Below are positions 11,150 through 19,660 of a stretch of DNA of 64,000 bases, one piece after another (position 1 is the stretch's first letter; each line of letters begins with the position of its first letter). The position numbers were made by a program, and so were the translations under genes. The DNA is from Aquitalea magnusonii (lineage in GTDB: Bacteria > Pseudomonadota > Gammaproteobacteria > Burkholderiales > Chromobacteriaceae), in contig NZ_QJKC01000003.1 in assembly GCF_003202035.1 (NCBI RefSeq), positions 62,001-126,000 of the forward strand, in the 5' to 3' direction. The notes under the pieces are model-generated. The model did no database searches. It saw only the letters and a program-made list of their open reading frames with translations, and was not told the origin of the DNA.

Positions 11150-11213
11150 GACACGTCTTTCATCAAATTGATCGTATTGATCCTGGTGCGGCACTGCTGT
11201 CAGGTGCTGCACC

Positions 11214-11627
11214 TCAGTCAAACCATTGCATGCCTTCATAAGGTTGCTGTCGACAGGCGGCCAAACGACTCTCTAGCGAACCGACATGCAACTCGAGAAG
11301 GTGACCGTCGGGATCGCGGAAGTAAAAGGAATCACCTTCGCTGCGATTCTCCTTGCTCGGCTTAATGCCCAAGGCAGTCAGCGCCGCTCTTGCCGCGGCA
11401 AAATGCTCAGCCGACACACTGAAAGCGACATGCGTGTAGCCCGCCTTTACTCCCTCTGTCACGGTTTCATCTAACGACAGACAGAGCCAGACATCGCCCC
11501 ACAGCAGATAGCCGCCCTGCAACCAGCGCGCCCGAGGCCGCACTCCGGGCAGCGCAGTATAAAACTGCCAGGAGCGTTCCAAATCGGCCACTGCCAGCGT
11601 CAGGTGATTCAATCCGCCAACTGGCAT
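11214..11627 (-). CDS. fosA: FosA-type fosfomycin glutathione transferase
   Basis: A 137-residue vicinal-oxygen-chelate metalloenzyme that, in this family, adds glutathione to the epoxide of fosfomycin. The metal ligands are present: His8 in LNHLTLAV, His66 in YTHVAFSV and Glu112 in LLELHVGS. The potassium-loop region [11 protein letters not shown] (93-103) and [10 protein letters not shown] with Arg121 also match plasmid and chromosomal FosA closely. It starts five bases after purK ends and precedes purC, so it is read with purine genes. Activity on fosfomycin is inferred from motifs; the native substrate could be another electrophile. Confidence 0.9.
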   Translation of the reverse strand: MPVGGLNHLTLAVADLERSWQFYTALPGVRPRARWLQGGYLLWGDVWLCLSLDETVTEGVKAGYTHVAFSVSAEHFAAARAALTALGIKPSKENRSEGDSFYFRDPDGHLLELHVGSLESRLAACRQQPYEGMQWFD

Positions 11628-11631
11628 GAGC

Positions 11632-12762
11632 TTACAGCGTATCCTTCAGCGCTTCGGCCTGTTCCAGAGCCTCGTCGGCAGTGGCGGCCATCACGTTGAA
11701 GTGGCCCATCTTGCGCCCCGGCCGCGCCTGCTTCTTGCCGTACAGGTGCAGCTGGGCATTGGGGGCCTCGGCCAGCACGTCCCAGTTGGGTTCGCGGCCG
11801 TCTTCCTTCCAGACATCACCCAGCAGGTTCACCATCACCACCGGGCTGAGCAGGTCGGTGCGGCCCGGCAGCAGGCCGCACATGGCGCGCACTTGCTGCT
11901 GGAACTGGTCGGTCAGGCAGGCCGTCAGGGTGTAATGGCCGGAATTGTGCGGGCGCGGGGCGATTTCATTCACTACCAGGCTGTCGTCGTCCAGCACAAA
12001 GAATTCCACCGCCAGCACGCCCACATAGTCCAGCGCTTCGGCCAGGCTTTGCGCCATCTGCTGGGCCGATGCGGCCAGCGCCGGGGCAATGCGCGCCGGT
12101 ACGATGGACACATCCAGAATGCCGTTCTTGTGGCTGTTTTCCGCTACCGGGAACACCGCCATCTGCGCCGTGCTGACACGGGTGACAATGGCCGACACTT
12201 CCAGCTTGAGGTCCAGCATCTTTTCCAGCACGCAGGCCTGACCACCCAGATTGGCATAGGCGGCGCGGGCTTCGTCCTGGGTGCTGACCCGCACCTGGCC
12301 CTTGCCGTCGTAACCCAGACGGGCAGTCTTGAGGATACCCGGCAGGTAAGGCGTCAGGTCGACCTGGATGTCTTCCACGCTTTCAATGGCCAGATACGGC
12401 GCCGTCGGCAGGCCGGCCTTGTTGATCCACGACTTTTCGACAATGCGGTCCTGGGCGATGGCCACGCAATCACCAGACGGCGATACACGGGTGGTGCGGG
12501 CCAGTTCGCGCATGGCATCGGCGTTGACGTTTTCGAATTCGGTGGTGACCGCAGCGCAGGTCTGCGCCAGGGTCTTGAGGGCAGCAGCGTCATTGAAGGG
12601 CGCACACAGGTGCACATCGGCAAACTGGGCGGCCGGCGCATTGGCATCCGGGTCCAGCACCGTCACCCGGTAGCCCATGGTCTTGGCGGCCACGGCGAAC
12701 ATGCGGCCCAGCTGGCCGCCGCCGAGTATGCCCAGCATGGACGGCGGCAGGATGGCAGCCAT
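11632..12762 (-). CDS. purK: 5-(carboxyamino)imidazole ribonucleotide synthase
   Basis: ATP-grasp enzyme converting AIR and bicarbonate to N5-CAIR, followed by PurE. The 376-residue protein starts with the nucleotide-binding [19 protein letters not shown] and contains the ATP-grasp segment [16 protein letters not shown] and [14 protein letters not shown] of the PurK family. Its ATG follows the purE stop directly (TAAATG), so the two are translationally coupled. The C-terminus runs into fosA four bases later. Confidence 0.96.
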   Translation of the reverse strand: MAAILPPSMLGILGGGQLGRMFAVAAKTMGYRVTVLDPDANAPAAQFADVHLCAPFNDAAALKTLAQTCAAVTTEFENVNADAMRELARTTRVSPSGDCVAIAQDRIVEKSWINKAGLPTAPYLAIESVEDIQVDLTPYLPGILKTARLGYDGKGQVRVSTQDEARAAYANLGGQACVLEKMLDLKLEVSAIVTRVSTAQMAVFPVAENSHKNGILDVSIVPARIAPALAASAQQMAQSLAEALDYVGVLAVEFFVLDDDSLVVNEIAPRPHNSGHYTLTACLTDQFQQQVRAMCGLLPGRTDLLSPVVMVNLLGDVWKEDGREPNWDVLAEAPNAQLHLYGKKQARPGRKMGHFNVMAATADEALEQAEALKDTL

Positions 12763-13251
12763 TTATTCGACCTCCGGCAGCGACATCGCCAGCACGGTTT
12801 CTTCCTGGCGCTTGCGGAAGGCGATCAGCTTTTCCGCCAGCTCCGGCACGGTATTGGCCAGCATGGCCACGGCAAACAGCGCGGCATTGGCGGCACCGGC
12901 TTCGCCGATGGCGAAGGTGGCCACCGGAATGCCCTTGGGCATTTGCACGATGGACAGCAGCGAATCTTCGCCGCGCAGGTATTTGGACGGCACCGGCACG
13001 CCCAGCACCGGCAGGTGGGTCTTGGCCGCCAGCATGCCCGGCAGGTGGGCAGCACCGCCAGCACCGGCGATGATGGCTTTCAGACCGCGCGCAGCAGCGG
13101 TTTCGGCGTAGTTGAACAGCAGGTCCGGGGTACGGTGGGCGGAGACGACGCGGGTTTCAAAAGCAACGCCGAAGTCCTTCAGTACGCGGGCGGCGTTCTG
13201 CATGACTTCCCAGTCGCTGTTGCTACCCATCACGATGCCGACTTCAATCAT
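12763..13251 (-). CDS. purE: N5-CAIR mutase, class I PurE
   Basis: Moves the carboxyl of N5-CAIR to give CAIR. A 162-residue protein with [14 protein letters not shown] (about 4-17), SAHRTP (37-42) and [12 protein letters not shown] (62-73), the class I substrate-binding loops. It is first in the purE-purK-fosA-purC operon, so the promoter must lie in the 120 bp up to the CPBP gene, where a TTGATATCAA palindrome is visible. Confidence 0.97.
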   Translation of the reverse strand: MIEVGIVMGSNSDWEVMQNAARVLKDFGVAFETRVVSAHRTPDLLFNYAETAAARGLKAIIAGAGGAAHLPGMLAAKTHLPVLGVPVPSKYLRGEDSLLSIVQMPKGIPVATFAIGEAGAANAALFAVAMLANTVPELAEKLIAFRKRQEETVLAMSLPEVE

Positions 13252-13325
13252 GGCGGTGCAGCTCGGGGAGGAATAAAGAGGTGATTTTACCTGAGAGCAG
13301 GGGTGGGCCGGAATGGTTTTTTATT

Positions 13326-13335
13326 TTGATATCAA
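13326..13335. promoter_or_regulatory. palindrome upstream of purE
   Basis: TTGATATCAA, a 10-bp perfect palindrome in an AT-rich patch 75-84 bp before the purE ATG, the AT-richest part of this intergenic region. It may lie in the promoter or be an operator; no specific regulator can be assigned. Confidence 0.3.
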
Positions 13336-13371
13336 GACATTTGTCGCACTGTGCGGCCAGGCCAGCCCGCC

Positions 13372-14193
13372 TCAGCCCGGCCGCGGATAAGTGAACAACA
13401 ACAGGTGGACAGTATTGAAGGCCAGATGCGCCAGTGCCGCCAGCGCTACCTGGCGGGTGGCGGCGTAGATCAGGCCATAACCCAGGCCGGCCAGGGTGGC
13501 CAGCCCCACCCAGCCCCAGCCGCCGGCAAGGTGGGCCGCGCCGAACAACAGCGAGGCGGCAATCAGCGCGGGCAGGGGTTCCACCCGGTTTTCCAGCCAG
13601 CGTTGCAGGCCGTGGCGGAACAGCGCCTCTTCCGGCAGGGCAGTGAGAAAGAAATTGGCAAACAGCCAGGGCAGCAACCAGGCCGGCAGTTTGGGGGCAT
13701 AGGCGATCATGCCGCTTTCCTTCGCCAGCGCCAGTACCAATAGCAGCAGCAACAGCCCGACTGCGGCCACGGTGCCACCCCAGGCGCGACCACGATGGGG
13801 CGCATCATGCAAGCCCAATAGCAGCAGCCAGCCGGCCACGCCCTTGTCGAAACTCCAGAACAGCCGGTAGATCTCGCTGCCGGGGGTGGCCCTGCCCTGC
13901 CACAGCAAGGGATTGTCAAAGCCGGGCAAGGCATGCAGGGCCAGCGCCAGCAACAGGGCTATCCACAGCACCTGCAGCTCGGCGCGGGGGCGCCGGTAAA
14001 CCAGATAGCTGAGAACGGCAGCCAGCAAGACGGCCAGCAAGCCCAGCGGCTGCAGCAAACCGCTGTACACGGCCAGCACAATGGCAGCGCCACCGGCCAG
14101 CACGGACGAGCGTGGCAGGCTGAGGCTTTGCAGCAGCAAGGCGGTGGCCAGCAGGCCGAAGCCGGCCAGTTCCAGGGGGGCGGGTAGCATCAT
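13372..14193 (-). CDS. CPBP-family intramembrane metalloprotease
   Basis: A 273-residue membrane protein of about eight helices. The three CPBP/ABI motifs are intact: EEALFR (Glu188, Glu189, Arg193), FGAAH (His221) and HLAFN (His256, Asn260), the expected metal-binding and catalytic residues buried in the membrane. In other bacteria such proteins act in bacteriocin immunity, prenyl-protein processing or membrane-protein quality control; nothing here selects among these. It sits between the purine operon and the tol cluster on the same strand, with 53 bp to cpoB. Confidence 0.87.
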   Translation of the reverse strand: MMLPAPLELAGFGLLATALLLQSLSLPRSSVLAGGAAIVLAVYSGLLQPLGLLAVLLAAVLSYLVYRRPRAELQVLWIALLLALALHALPGFDNPLLWQGRATPGSEIYRLFWSFDKGVAGWLLLLGLHDAPHRGRAWGGTVAAVGLLLLLLVLALAKESGMIAYAPKLPAWLLPWLFANFFLTALPEEALFRHGLQRWLENRVEPLPALIAASLLFGAAHLAGGWGWVGLATLAGLGYGLIYAATRQVALAALAHLAFNTVHLLLFTYPRPG

Positions 14194-14246
14194 GGGGTGG
14201 GCCCAGCCCGCCAGGCGGCGTCTGCCGTGTGGCGGGCTGTGGTGAC

Positions 14247-14999
14247 TTACATTTTGCTGAGTTGCTCGCGCGCCTTCTGCGCGGCGCTGCTGGCAGGGTA
14301 CAACTTGATCAGCCGCTTGAGCGTGGTCTTGGCACTGTCGGCCTGGCCCAGGTCGCGCTGGCAGTTGGCCACATTACGCAGCGCGTCCGGTGCTTTGGGA
14401 TTGTCAGGATATTGCTCGGCAAAGCGGCGGTGTATCTCGATGGCGGCATCGTACTGGCGCTGCGCGGTATGGGCGACGCCCAGCCAGTACAGGGCATCCA
14501 CCGCCTGTGGCGCACCGGGATTCTGCTGGATATACAGGCTGAGCGCAGCGGTGGCCTTGGGGAAATCACGGGCGCGCAGCAGGTTCAGTGCCTTGTCGTA
14601 GTCCGGGCTGGTCTGGGTATCGGCCGCGGCGGCGCTGTTGGCGGCGGGCTGGCTGGCGGCCTGCTGGGCCGCGGCTTCCTTGCCGGCGCTCTCCAGATGG
14701 CTCAGACGGCCATCCAGATCGTTATACAAATCGTTCTGCCGCTTCTGCGTGGTTTGCAGATTGTAATTGGCCACTTCCACCTCGCCGCGCAACTTGGCGA
14801 CTTCGGCCTTGAGGCTGTCTACCTGATTGACCATTTCCAGCAGCTTCTCATTGGACAGCTTGCTTTCCACTTCGGACAATCTGGCGTTGGCCTGGCGATT
14901 GACCTGATCGATCTGGTTGCGGGTTGCTTCGATGTCGCTGGTGGTGGCGCAGGCTGACAGGGTCAGCAGCAGCGCCGCGCTGAGGGCAAGCCGTTTCAT
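14247..14999 (-). CDS. cpoB: Tol-Pal coordinator CpoB (YbgF)
   Basis: A 250-residue exported protein that in E. coli links the Tol complex to septal peptidoglycan synthesis. The N-terminal signal region is followed by a trimer-forming coiled coil (about residues 25-100, IDQVNRQANARLSEVE..), a low-complexity Ala/Gln linker and TPR repeats (about 130-250: YDKALNLLRARDFPKA, DALYWLGVAH, APDALRNVANC). Unlike E. coli CpoB, the signal ends in LSAC, a lipobox with Cys17, so it may be lipid-anchored. Last in the tolR-tolA-tolB-pal-cpoB order, 133 bp after pal. Confidence 0.92.
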   Translation of the reverse strand: MKRLALSAALLLTLSACATTSDIEATRNQIDQVNRQANARLSEVESKLSNEKLLEMVNQVDSLKAEVAKLRGEVEVANYNLQTTQKRQNDLYNDLDGRLSHLESAGKEAAAQQAASQPAANSAAAADTQTSPDYDKALNLLRARDFPKATAALSLYIQQNPGAPQAVDALYWLGVAHTAQRQYDAAIEIHRRFAEQYPDNPKAPDALRNVANCQRDLGQADSAKTTLKRLIKLYPASSAAQKAREQLSKM

Positions 15000-15029
15000 G
15001 GGCAGTTCTCGGTCCGTTGAATACAGGTT

Positions 15030-15078
15030 GGCCGAACATCATAGCAGCCCGTGGATGTCCATGGACTGATGTTCGGCC
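15030..15078 (-). repeat. long inverted repeat between pal and cpoB
   Basis: Arms GGCCGAACATCA (15030-15041) and TGATGTTCGGCC (15067-15078) are exact complements over 12 bp; the loop contains the 10-bp palindrome GTCCATGGAC (15057-15066). No T tract follows. It may stabilise pal mRNA or attenuate reading into cpoB. Confidence 0.7.
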
Positions 15079-15132
15079 TGTTGCATGCGCGCCGGCGGCG
15101 GGCTGCCATGCTGGCAGCCGGTGTCGCCTGCC

Positions 15133-15663
15133 TTACTCGCCGTTGTACAGAATGTCGGCGCGGCGGTTTTCGGCGAAGTCAGCTTCGGTATTGCCGGTCG
15201 CCTTCGGCTTTTCCTTGCCCAGGCTGACGGCTTCCACCTGGCTTTCCTTCACGCCCAGCACTTCCAGCGAGCGCTTCACGCCCTCGGCACGGCGCTGACC
15301 CAGGCCCAGGTTGTACTCGCGGCTGCCACGCGAGTCGGTGTTGCCCTGGATGATGACCTTGCGATCGGCGTGATCTTTCAGATAGCCGGCATGGGCTTCC
15401 ACGGTGGGCTTGTCGCTGCTCTTGACGGTGGAGGAGTCAAAGTCGAAATACACGCTGCGCTTGGCCAGCGGGCTGTGCGGATCATGCAGCGGGTCTGCCG
15501 ACAGATTGCCTTGGTTGCTGCTGCCGGTATCTACCGGGGCAGTGGCCTGGCTGCTGGCTGCGCCATTATTGCCTGCCGGGGCCACCGGGGCCGGTTTGGT
15601 GCTGGCGCAGGCGGCCAGCAGGGTGACCGTGGCGGTGCCGAGTACGAGTTGCTTCCAGTTCAT
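15133..15663 (-). CDS. pal: peptidoglycan-associated lipoprotein
   Basis: Outer-membrane lipoprotein that binds peptidoglycan and TolB and keeps the envelope layers together during division. 176 residues: a signal with lipobox LLAAC, a Gly/Ser/Pro-rich linker to about residue 60, then the OmpA-like domain with VYFDFDSSTVK, IIQGNTDSRGSREYNLGLGQRRAEGV and ENRRADILY, the peptidoglycan-binding Asp and Arg being present. The ATG at 15663 begins the signal peptide; a longer frame upstream lacks one. It is 31 bp after tolB. Confidence 0.97.
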   Translation of the reverse strand: MNWKQLVLGTATVTLLAACASTKPAPVAPAGNNGAASSQATAPVDTGSSNQGNLSADPLHDPHSPLAKRSVYFDFDSSTVKSSDKPTVEAHAGYLKDHADRKVIIQGNTDSRGSREYNLGLGQRRAEGVKRSLEVLGVKESQVEAVSLGKEKPKATGNTEADFAENRRADILYNGE

Positions 15664-15694
15664 GCCTTCACTCCTTGGATTTGAATGCATTACA

Positions 15695-16996
15695 TCATTG
15701 CGGATTGTTGAAAGGGCCCCATGACGGGTCCTGCACTTCACCATTGATGACTGCCAGTTTCACCTTGCTGCTGCCATCCAGCGTGGTGGCATACAGCACG
15801 CTCTTGCCGCCGGTCTCGCTGGCATACAGCACCATGCGGCCATTGGGGGCGAAGCTGGGTCGTTCGTTATAACCATTGTCCGACAGCGCGCGCACATCAC
15901 CGGTGGTGAGATCCTGCGCCATCACCCGGAAACGGCCCGCCTCGCGCCGGATGAAGGTCAGGGTGCGGCCATCCGGTGAAACACGTGGCGAAACGTTATA
16001 GCTACCTTGCCAAGTAACGCGCTGGGCCTGCCCGCCGCTGACAGCCATGCGATAAATTTGTGGTCCGCCGGTACGGTCGGAGACAAAGTAGATCTGGCTG
16101 CCATCCGGGGTGAAGGCCGGCTCGGTATCAATCGCATCGCTATAGCTGAGGCGACGCGGCGCACCGCCCAGCGTGTTCACCAGATAAATCTGCGAGTTGC
16201 CGGTGGTGGTCAGCACCACCGCCAGCTTGCTGCCATCCGGACTCCAGGCCGGGGCGGAATTGCTGCCCTTGAAATTGGCCACGGCGCGGCGCTGGCCGGT
16301 GGCCAGGTCCTGCACCCATACCACGGGTTTCTTGCTCTCGAAGGAGACATAGGCCAGGTAGCGGCCATCCGGACTCCAGCTGGGCGAGATGATCGGCTCT
16401 TTCGAACGCAGGATGGTTTGCGCGCGGTTGCTGTCCACATCCGTGATCAGTCCCACCTGCAACATATAATTGCGGCCGTTTTTCAGCACATACACCACGC
16501 GGGTATTGAAAATGCCCTTCTGCCCGGTGATGGCCTCGTAAATCATGTCGGCAATGGTATGCGCCACTTCGCGGCCACGGTCCGGCGTCACGGTGAACTC
16601 GCCGGAAGTCAGCTGCTTTTTCTGTGCCACATCCAGCAAGCGGAAACTGATCTTGACCTGGCCGCCGGCCACTGGCTCGACCTTGCCGATGGCGATGGAC
16701 TGCGCGCCGGCAGCCTGCCACAGCGGGTAGCGGACATCCGCCGGCTCTACCGGCACATTGGCGACCGCCGTGCCATCCACCATGCGAAACACGCCGGACA
16801 ACTCCAGGTCGCTGCGAATGATGGGCGTGAGCGCTTCGCGCACGCGACTGCCTTCGTCCTTGAACGGCACCACGGCGATGGCATGCTTGCTGGCACCGCC
16901 GCCGACGATTTCAATGGTCATTTCAGCGCGGGCGGCGCCACTGACCAGCAAGGCAAACATTAGCAATGCCTTAAACAGAGTGCGAATGCGCGGCAT
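15695..16996 (-). CDS. tolB: Tol-Pal system beta-propeller protein
   Basis: Periplasmic protein that shuttles between TolA and Pal. 433 residues: a signal peptide ending AARAEM (about residue 25), an N-terminal anticodon-like domain (IAVVPFKDEGSRVREALTPIIRSDLELSGVFRMVD), then a six-bladed propeller made of repeated SPDG motifs such as SWSPDGRYLAYVSF, AWSPDGSKLAVVL, AFTPDGSQIYFVSDR and RVSPDGRTLTFIR. Length equals other TolB proteins. It follows tolA by 67 bp and precedes pal. Confidence 0.97.
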   Translation of the reverse strand: MPRIRTLFKALLMFALLVSGAARAEMTIEIVGGGASKHAIAVVPFKDEGSRVREALTPIIRSDLELSGVFRMVDGTAVANVPVEPADVRYPLWQAAGAQSIAIGKVEPVAGGQVKISFRLLDVAQKKQLTSGEFTVTPDRGREVAHTIADMIYEAITGQKGIFNTRVVYVLKNGRNYMLQVGLITDVDSNRAQTILRSKEPIISPSWSPDGRYLAYVSFESKKPVVWVQDLATGQRRAVANFKGSNSAPAWSPDGSKLAVVLTTTGNSQIYLVNTLGGAPRRLSYSDAIDTEPAFTPDGSQIYFVSDRTGGPQIYRMAVSGGQAQRVTWQGSYNVSPRVSPDGRTLTFIRREAGRFRVMAQDLTTGDVRALSDNGYNERPSFAPNGRMVLYASETGGKSVLYATTLDGSSKVKLAVINGEVQDPSWGPFNNPQ

Positions 16997-17063
16997 GAGT
17001 TCCCTCTACATACGAAATTTCGTAAAAAACCTGTGATTCTTCAGCCATTACCCACCTGCGCCC

Positions 17064-18029
17064 TCAGGAGCGGGGGCGGAATTCCATCTTGAACTGACGA
17101 TAGCCATCGTTGAAGTTGGCCCCGGCCGGCAGGCTGGGGAAGGTACGCGCCTCCCAGATGGCGCGCTGCACAGCTTCGTCATACGCCTTGTTGCCACTGG
17201 AGCTGATCTGCTGCACTTTGCTGACTTCCAGCGTCGGCAGCAGGGTCACCAGCAGCACCACCTTGGGATTGCCGCTCAGATCGGGGGGAATCTGCACCAG
17301 CGGAGTGATCTTGGCCTTGACCTTGTCGATCCACGCGCCCTTGGCCGCGGCCGAACCATTGACCGATCCACCGGCCATGCCAGTGGCGCTGCCCGCCTGC
17401 GTGCTGCGGGCATTGGCCTTGTGGCCGGTATTCGGGCTATCCAGCGTAGCCAGTGCGTCATCGACTTCGTTGCTATAGGTTTTGGACTGCTTGCTGCCCT
17501 TGCCCGGTACGGCTGGCGGCGGGGTCTTGGCTGTTTTCTTGTCGGCAACGGCCGGTGTGACCGGTTTGGCCTGCGGTTTTTCCACCGGCTTGTCCTGCTT
17601 TTTCGGCGGTTCCGGCTTTTTCTCCGTTTCCACTTTCTTTACCGACTGCGGCTTGGCTTTTTCTGGCAACAGCTTTTGTACCGGCGCCGGCTTGCTGACA
17701 TGCTCCGGTGGTGGTTTTACTTCGTGCTGCGGCTTGGGCTTGGGCTCGGGCTTTTTCTTCGCACCAAGATTGACCTCGGCCGGCGGTTCCGGCGGCGGGG
17801 CGGGCGGAGTCACCACGGGTGGCGCAGGCGCTGGTTTCACCACGGGGACCGGCTCGGCCACGGCGGGGGGTGGTGGCGGCGGGCTGCTCCATAGTTCCAG
17901 CGCCAGCGGCACTTCCTTGACTGGTTGCTGGCTGTGCAGGCCAGCCCATAGCAACAGGCCGCCCACCGCGGCGTGGAACAGCAGCGAGGCCAGCAATGAG
18001 CCGGAAAAGGAGGTGTCGGAGCGTTTCAT
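17064..18029 (-). CDS. tolA: Tol-Pal system trans-envelope protein TolA
   Basis: A 321-residue inner-membrane protein that reaches across the periplasm. One membrane segment (about 11-31, LASLLFHAAVGGLLLWAGL) is followed by a long Pro/Lys/Glu-rich domain (about 48-175), then a globular C-terminal domain (about 225-321) with AWIDKVKAKITP and ..FNDGYRQFKMEFRP, the part that contacts TolB and colicins in relatives. The middle domain is Pro-rich rather than the Ala/Lys/Glu helix of E. coli TolA and thus looks TonB-like. It begins three bases after tolR ends, so the pair is coupled. Confidence 0.92.
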   Translation of the reverse strand: MKRSDTSFSGSLLASLLFHAAVGGLLLWAGLHSQQPVKEVPLALELWSSPPPPPPAVAEPVPVVKPAPAPPVVTPPAPPPEPPAEVNLGAKKKPEPKPKPQHEVKPPPEHVSKPAPVQKLLPEKAKPQSVKKVETEKKPEPPKKQDKPVEKPQAKPVTPAVADKKTAKTPPPAVPGKGSKQSKTYSNEVDDALATLDSPNTGHKANARSTQAGSATGMAGGSVNGSAAAKGAWIDKVKAKITPLVQIPPDLSGNPKVVLLVTLLPTLEVSKVQQISSSGNKAYDEAVQRAIWEARTFPSLPAGANFNDGYRQFKMEFRPRS

Positions 18030-18032
18030 GCC

Positions 18033-18446
18033 TTACTGATGATTCTGCTGCTTGACGGTGAGGGCCACGCGCTTGATGCCGGCCTTGTGCAGGTCGTCGG
18101 CCACGGACACCACATCGGAATACTTGAGATCCTTGTCGGCAGAGATGGCGACCGGGCGGTCGGCACCGGCCAGCAAGGCGGCCACCTGGGATACCAGCGT
18201 GCTGCGCGATTCCACCGCAGTCACCTTGTCGCCGTCCTTGATTTGCAGCTTGTCACCGGCATCCAGCACCACCTCCAGTGGCGGCTGATCCAGCGCGGCG
18301 GCCTGCGATACGCTGGGCACCTGGATGACACCGGGCGTGAACATGGGCGCAGTCACCATGAAGATGACCAGCAACACCAGCATGACGTCGATGTAGGGCA
18401 CCACGTTCATCTGGTTCATTTGGCGGCGGGGGCGGCGATTCAGCAT
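18033..18446 (-). CDS. tolR: Tol-Pal system proton-channel protein TolR
   Basis: A 137-residue ExbD/TolR family protein. A short cytoplasmic tail (RRPRRQMNQMN) leads into a single membrane segment, VVPYIDVMLVLLVIFMVTAPM, with the essential proton-pathway Asp20, then a periplasmic domain. It works with TolQ to energise TolA. TolR is favoured over ExbD because tolA, tolB, pal and cpoB follow. No tolQ lies upstream: only 139 bp separate its start from the methyltransferase gene, where an extended -10 element gives it an apparent promoter of its own. Confidence 0.92.
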   Translation of the reverse strand: MLNRRPRRQMNQMNVVPYIDVMLVLLVIFMVTAPMFTPGVIQVPSVSQAAALDQPPLEVVLDAGDKLQIKDGDKVTAVESRSTLVSQVAALLAGADRPVAISADKDLKYSDVVSVADDLHKAGIKRVALTVKQQNHQ

Positions 18447-18474
18447 GGGGGTCCGGACGAAAGTTCAGTTCGCC

Positions 18475-18483
18475 ATCATAGCA
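18475..18483 (-). promoter_or_regulatory. extended -10 promoter element before tolR
   Basis: On the minus strand TGCTATGAT, an extended -10 (TG, one base, then TATGAT), lies 29-37 bp before the tolR ATG. No good -35 is found at 17 bp, as is common with extended -10 promoters. Confidence 0.5.
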
Positions 18484-18523
18484 CCGCACCCGAATGGGCC
18501 GGATGACAAACATCTTGCTTAAC

Positions 18524-18541
18524 AAAAAAGGGGTCTGACCC
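18524..18541 (-). terminator. possible terminator behind the O-methyltransferase gene
   Basis: On the minus strand, GGGTCAGACCC followed by CTTTTTT about 45 bp after the methyltransferase stop. The stem is only four to five bp with a tiny loop, so it is either a weak terminator or one half-palindrome of a dispersed repeat. Confidence 0.4.
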
Positions 18542-18585
18542 GGGGCATGCCGGGAAAGTTCGCAGCCGGCAGTCGCTCGCCCGGA

Positions 18586-19251
18586 TCAAAGCCGGGTGCA
18601 CAGCGTCAGGCCGTCGCCGATCGGCAGCACGCAGTGGCGGATGCGCGCATCCTGTTGCAGCCGGGCATTGAAATCGTGCATCAGCCGCACGCCGGGCGGG
18701 TCTTCGGGTCTTGGCGACACCACGCGGCCGGACAGGAAGATATTGTCGATGGCGATGACCCCACCGCGGCGTACCAGTTGCAGGCAGGTCTCGTAGTAGT
18801 CCTGGTAGGACGGTTTGTCGGCATCGATGAATACCAGGTCGAACTGGCCGGCGCGGCCTTCTGCCAGCAGCTGTTGCAGCGTCTGCAGCGCCGGCTGCAA
18901 GACCAGGCGGATGCGCGATTCCACCCCGGCCTTGCGCCAGTATTCGCGTGCGATGGTGGTGAATTCCGCGCTGACGTCACAGGCCACGGCCTCGCCATCG
19001 GCCGGCATGGCCAGCATGGCGGCCAGCATGCTGTAACCGGTGAATACGCCGATTTCCAGGTAACGGCGCACCCCCATCAGCTGTACCAGCCAGCCCATGA
19101 ACTGCCCCTGTTCCGGGGCGATCTGCATCTTGGCCATGCGATGGCCGGCGGTGAATTCACGCAGTTCGCGCATCACCGGATGCTCGGTCAGGCCAATGGC
19201 CATCAGGTAATCATGCAGTGGGCCGTCCAGCGGCACGGTACGACTGGTCAT
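18586..19251 (-). CDS. class I SAM-dependent O-methyltransferase (caffeoyl-CoA OMT type)
   Basis: A 221-residue protein of the OMT family 3. Motif I is YLEIGVFTGYSMLAAM (about 63-78, SAM-binding Gly-rich loop); FDLVFIDADKPSYQDYYE (about 131-148) supplies the metal-binding Asp pair; GGVIAIDNIFLSGRV follows (about 158-172). Related bacterial enzymes methylate catechol-type substrates with divalent metal; the true substrate is unknown. The ATG at 19251 begins conserved sequence. It stands between DUF3460 and tolR on the same strand, the place where tolQ would be expected. Confidence 0.9.
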   Translation of the reverse strand: MTSRTVPLDGPLHDYLMAIGLTEHPVMRELREFTAGHRMAKMQIAPEQGQFMGWLVQLMGVRRYLEIGVFTGYSMLAAMLAMPADGEAVACDVSAEFTTIAREYWRKAGVESRIRLVLQPALQTLQQLLAEGRAGQFDLVFIDADKPSYQDYYETCLQLVRRGGVIAIDNIFLSGRVVSPRPEDPPGVRLMHDFNARLQQDARIRHCVLPIGDGLTLCTRL

Positions 19252-19374
19252 GGATGTTCTCGGCAGAATGACAAAACGCCCGCTTGGTTTGCCAGTCCGG
19301 CACGGAGAGCGTGGGCGGGGGTGGCAGCAGGGGGCGTTCAGGGTGGACCCGGCATGGGCCGGGCCGGGGACGGC

Positions 19375-19554
19375 TTATTCGGGCTGATAGACGTAAGGCT
19401 TTTGCGGTACGCGCGATTCCTTCCAGCGGCGCTGGTCGTCCAGGCTAACCTTGCGGTCCCACAGAGTAAGGCGCAGCTCGCGGCGCTGCTGGTCTACTTC
19501 CGGATTCTTGTCCAGAAATTCGCTCATGAATTTGGTGAAGTCGGACTGGTACAT
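19375..19554 (-). CDS. DUF3460 small protein
   Basis: A 59-residue protein, MYQSDFTKFMSEFLDKNPEV followed by QRRELRLTLWDRK and ending SRVPQKPYVYQPE. This matches the short DUF3460 family known mainly from betaproteobacteria, function unknown. No signal or membrane segment. The ATG at 19554 has GGGGAAAA just upstream and starts the family's conserved YxSDFTxF motif. Confidence 0.85.
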   Translation of the reverse strand: MYQSDFTKFMSEFLDKNPEVDQQRRELRLTLWDRKVSLDDQRRWKESRVPQKPYVYQPE

Positions 19555-19660
19555 GGTTTTCCCCTGTCGTTGATCGGCGGATTTTAATCGATACGCCGGG
19601 CAGAGGCCATGGTATTGCCGGATATTTGCCGGCACGGCGGCACAAACACCACAGCGCGGC

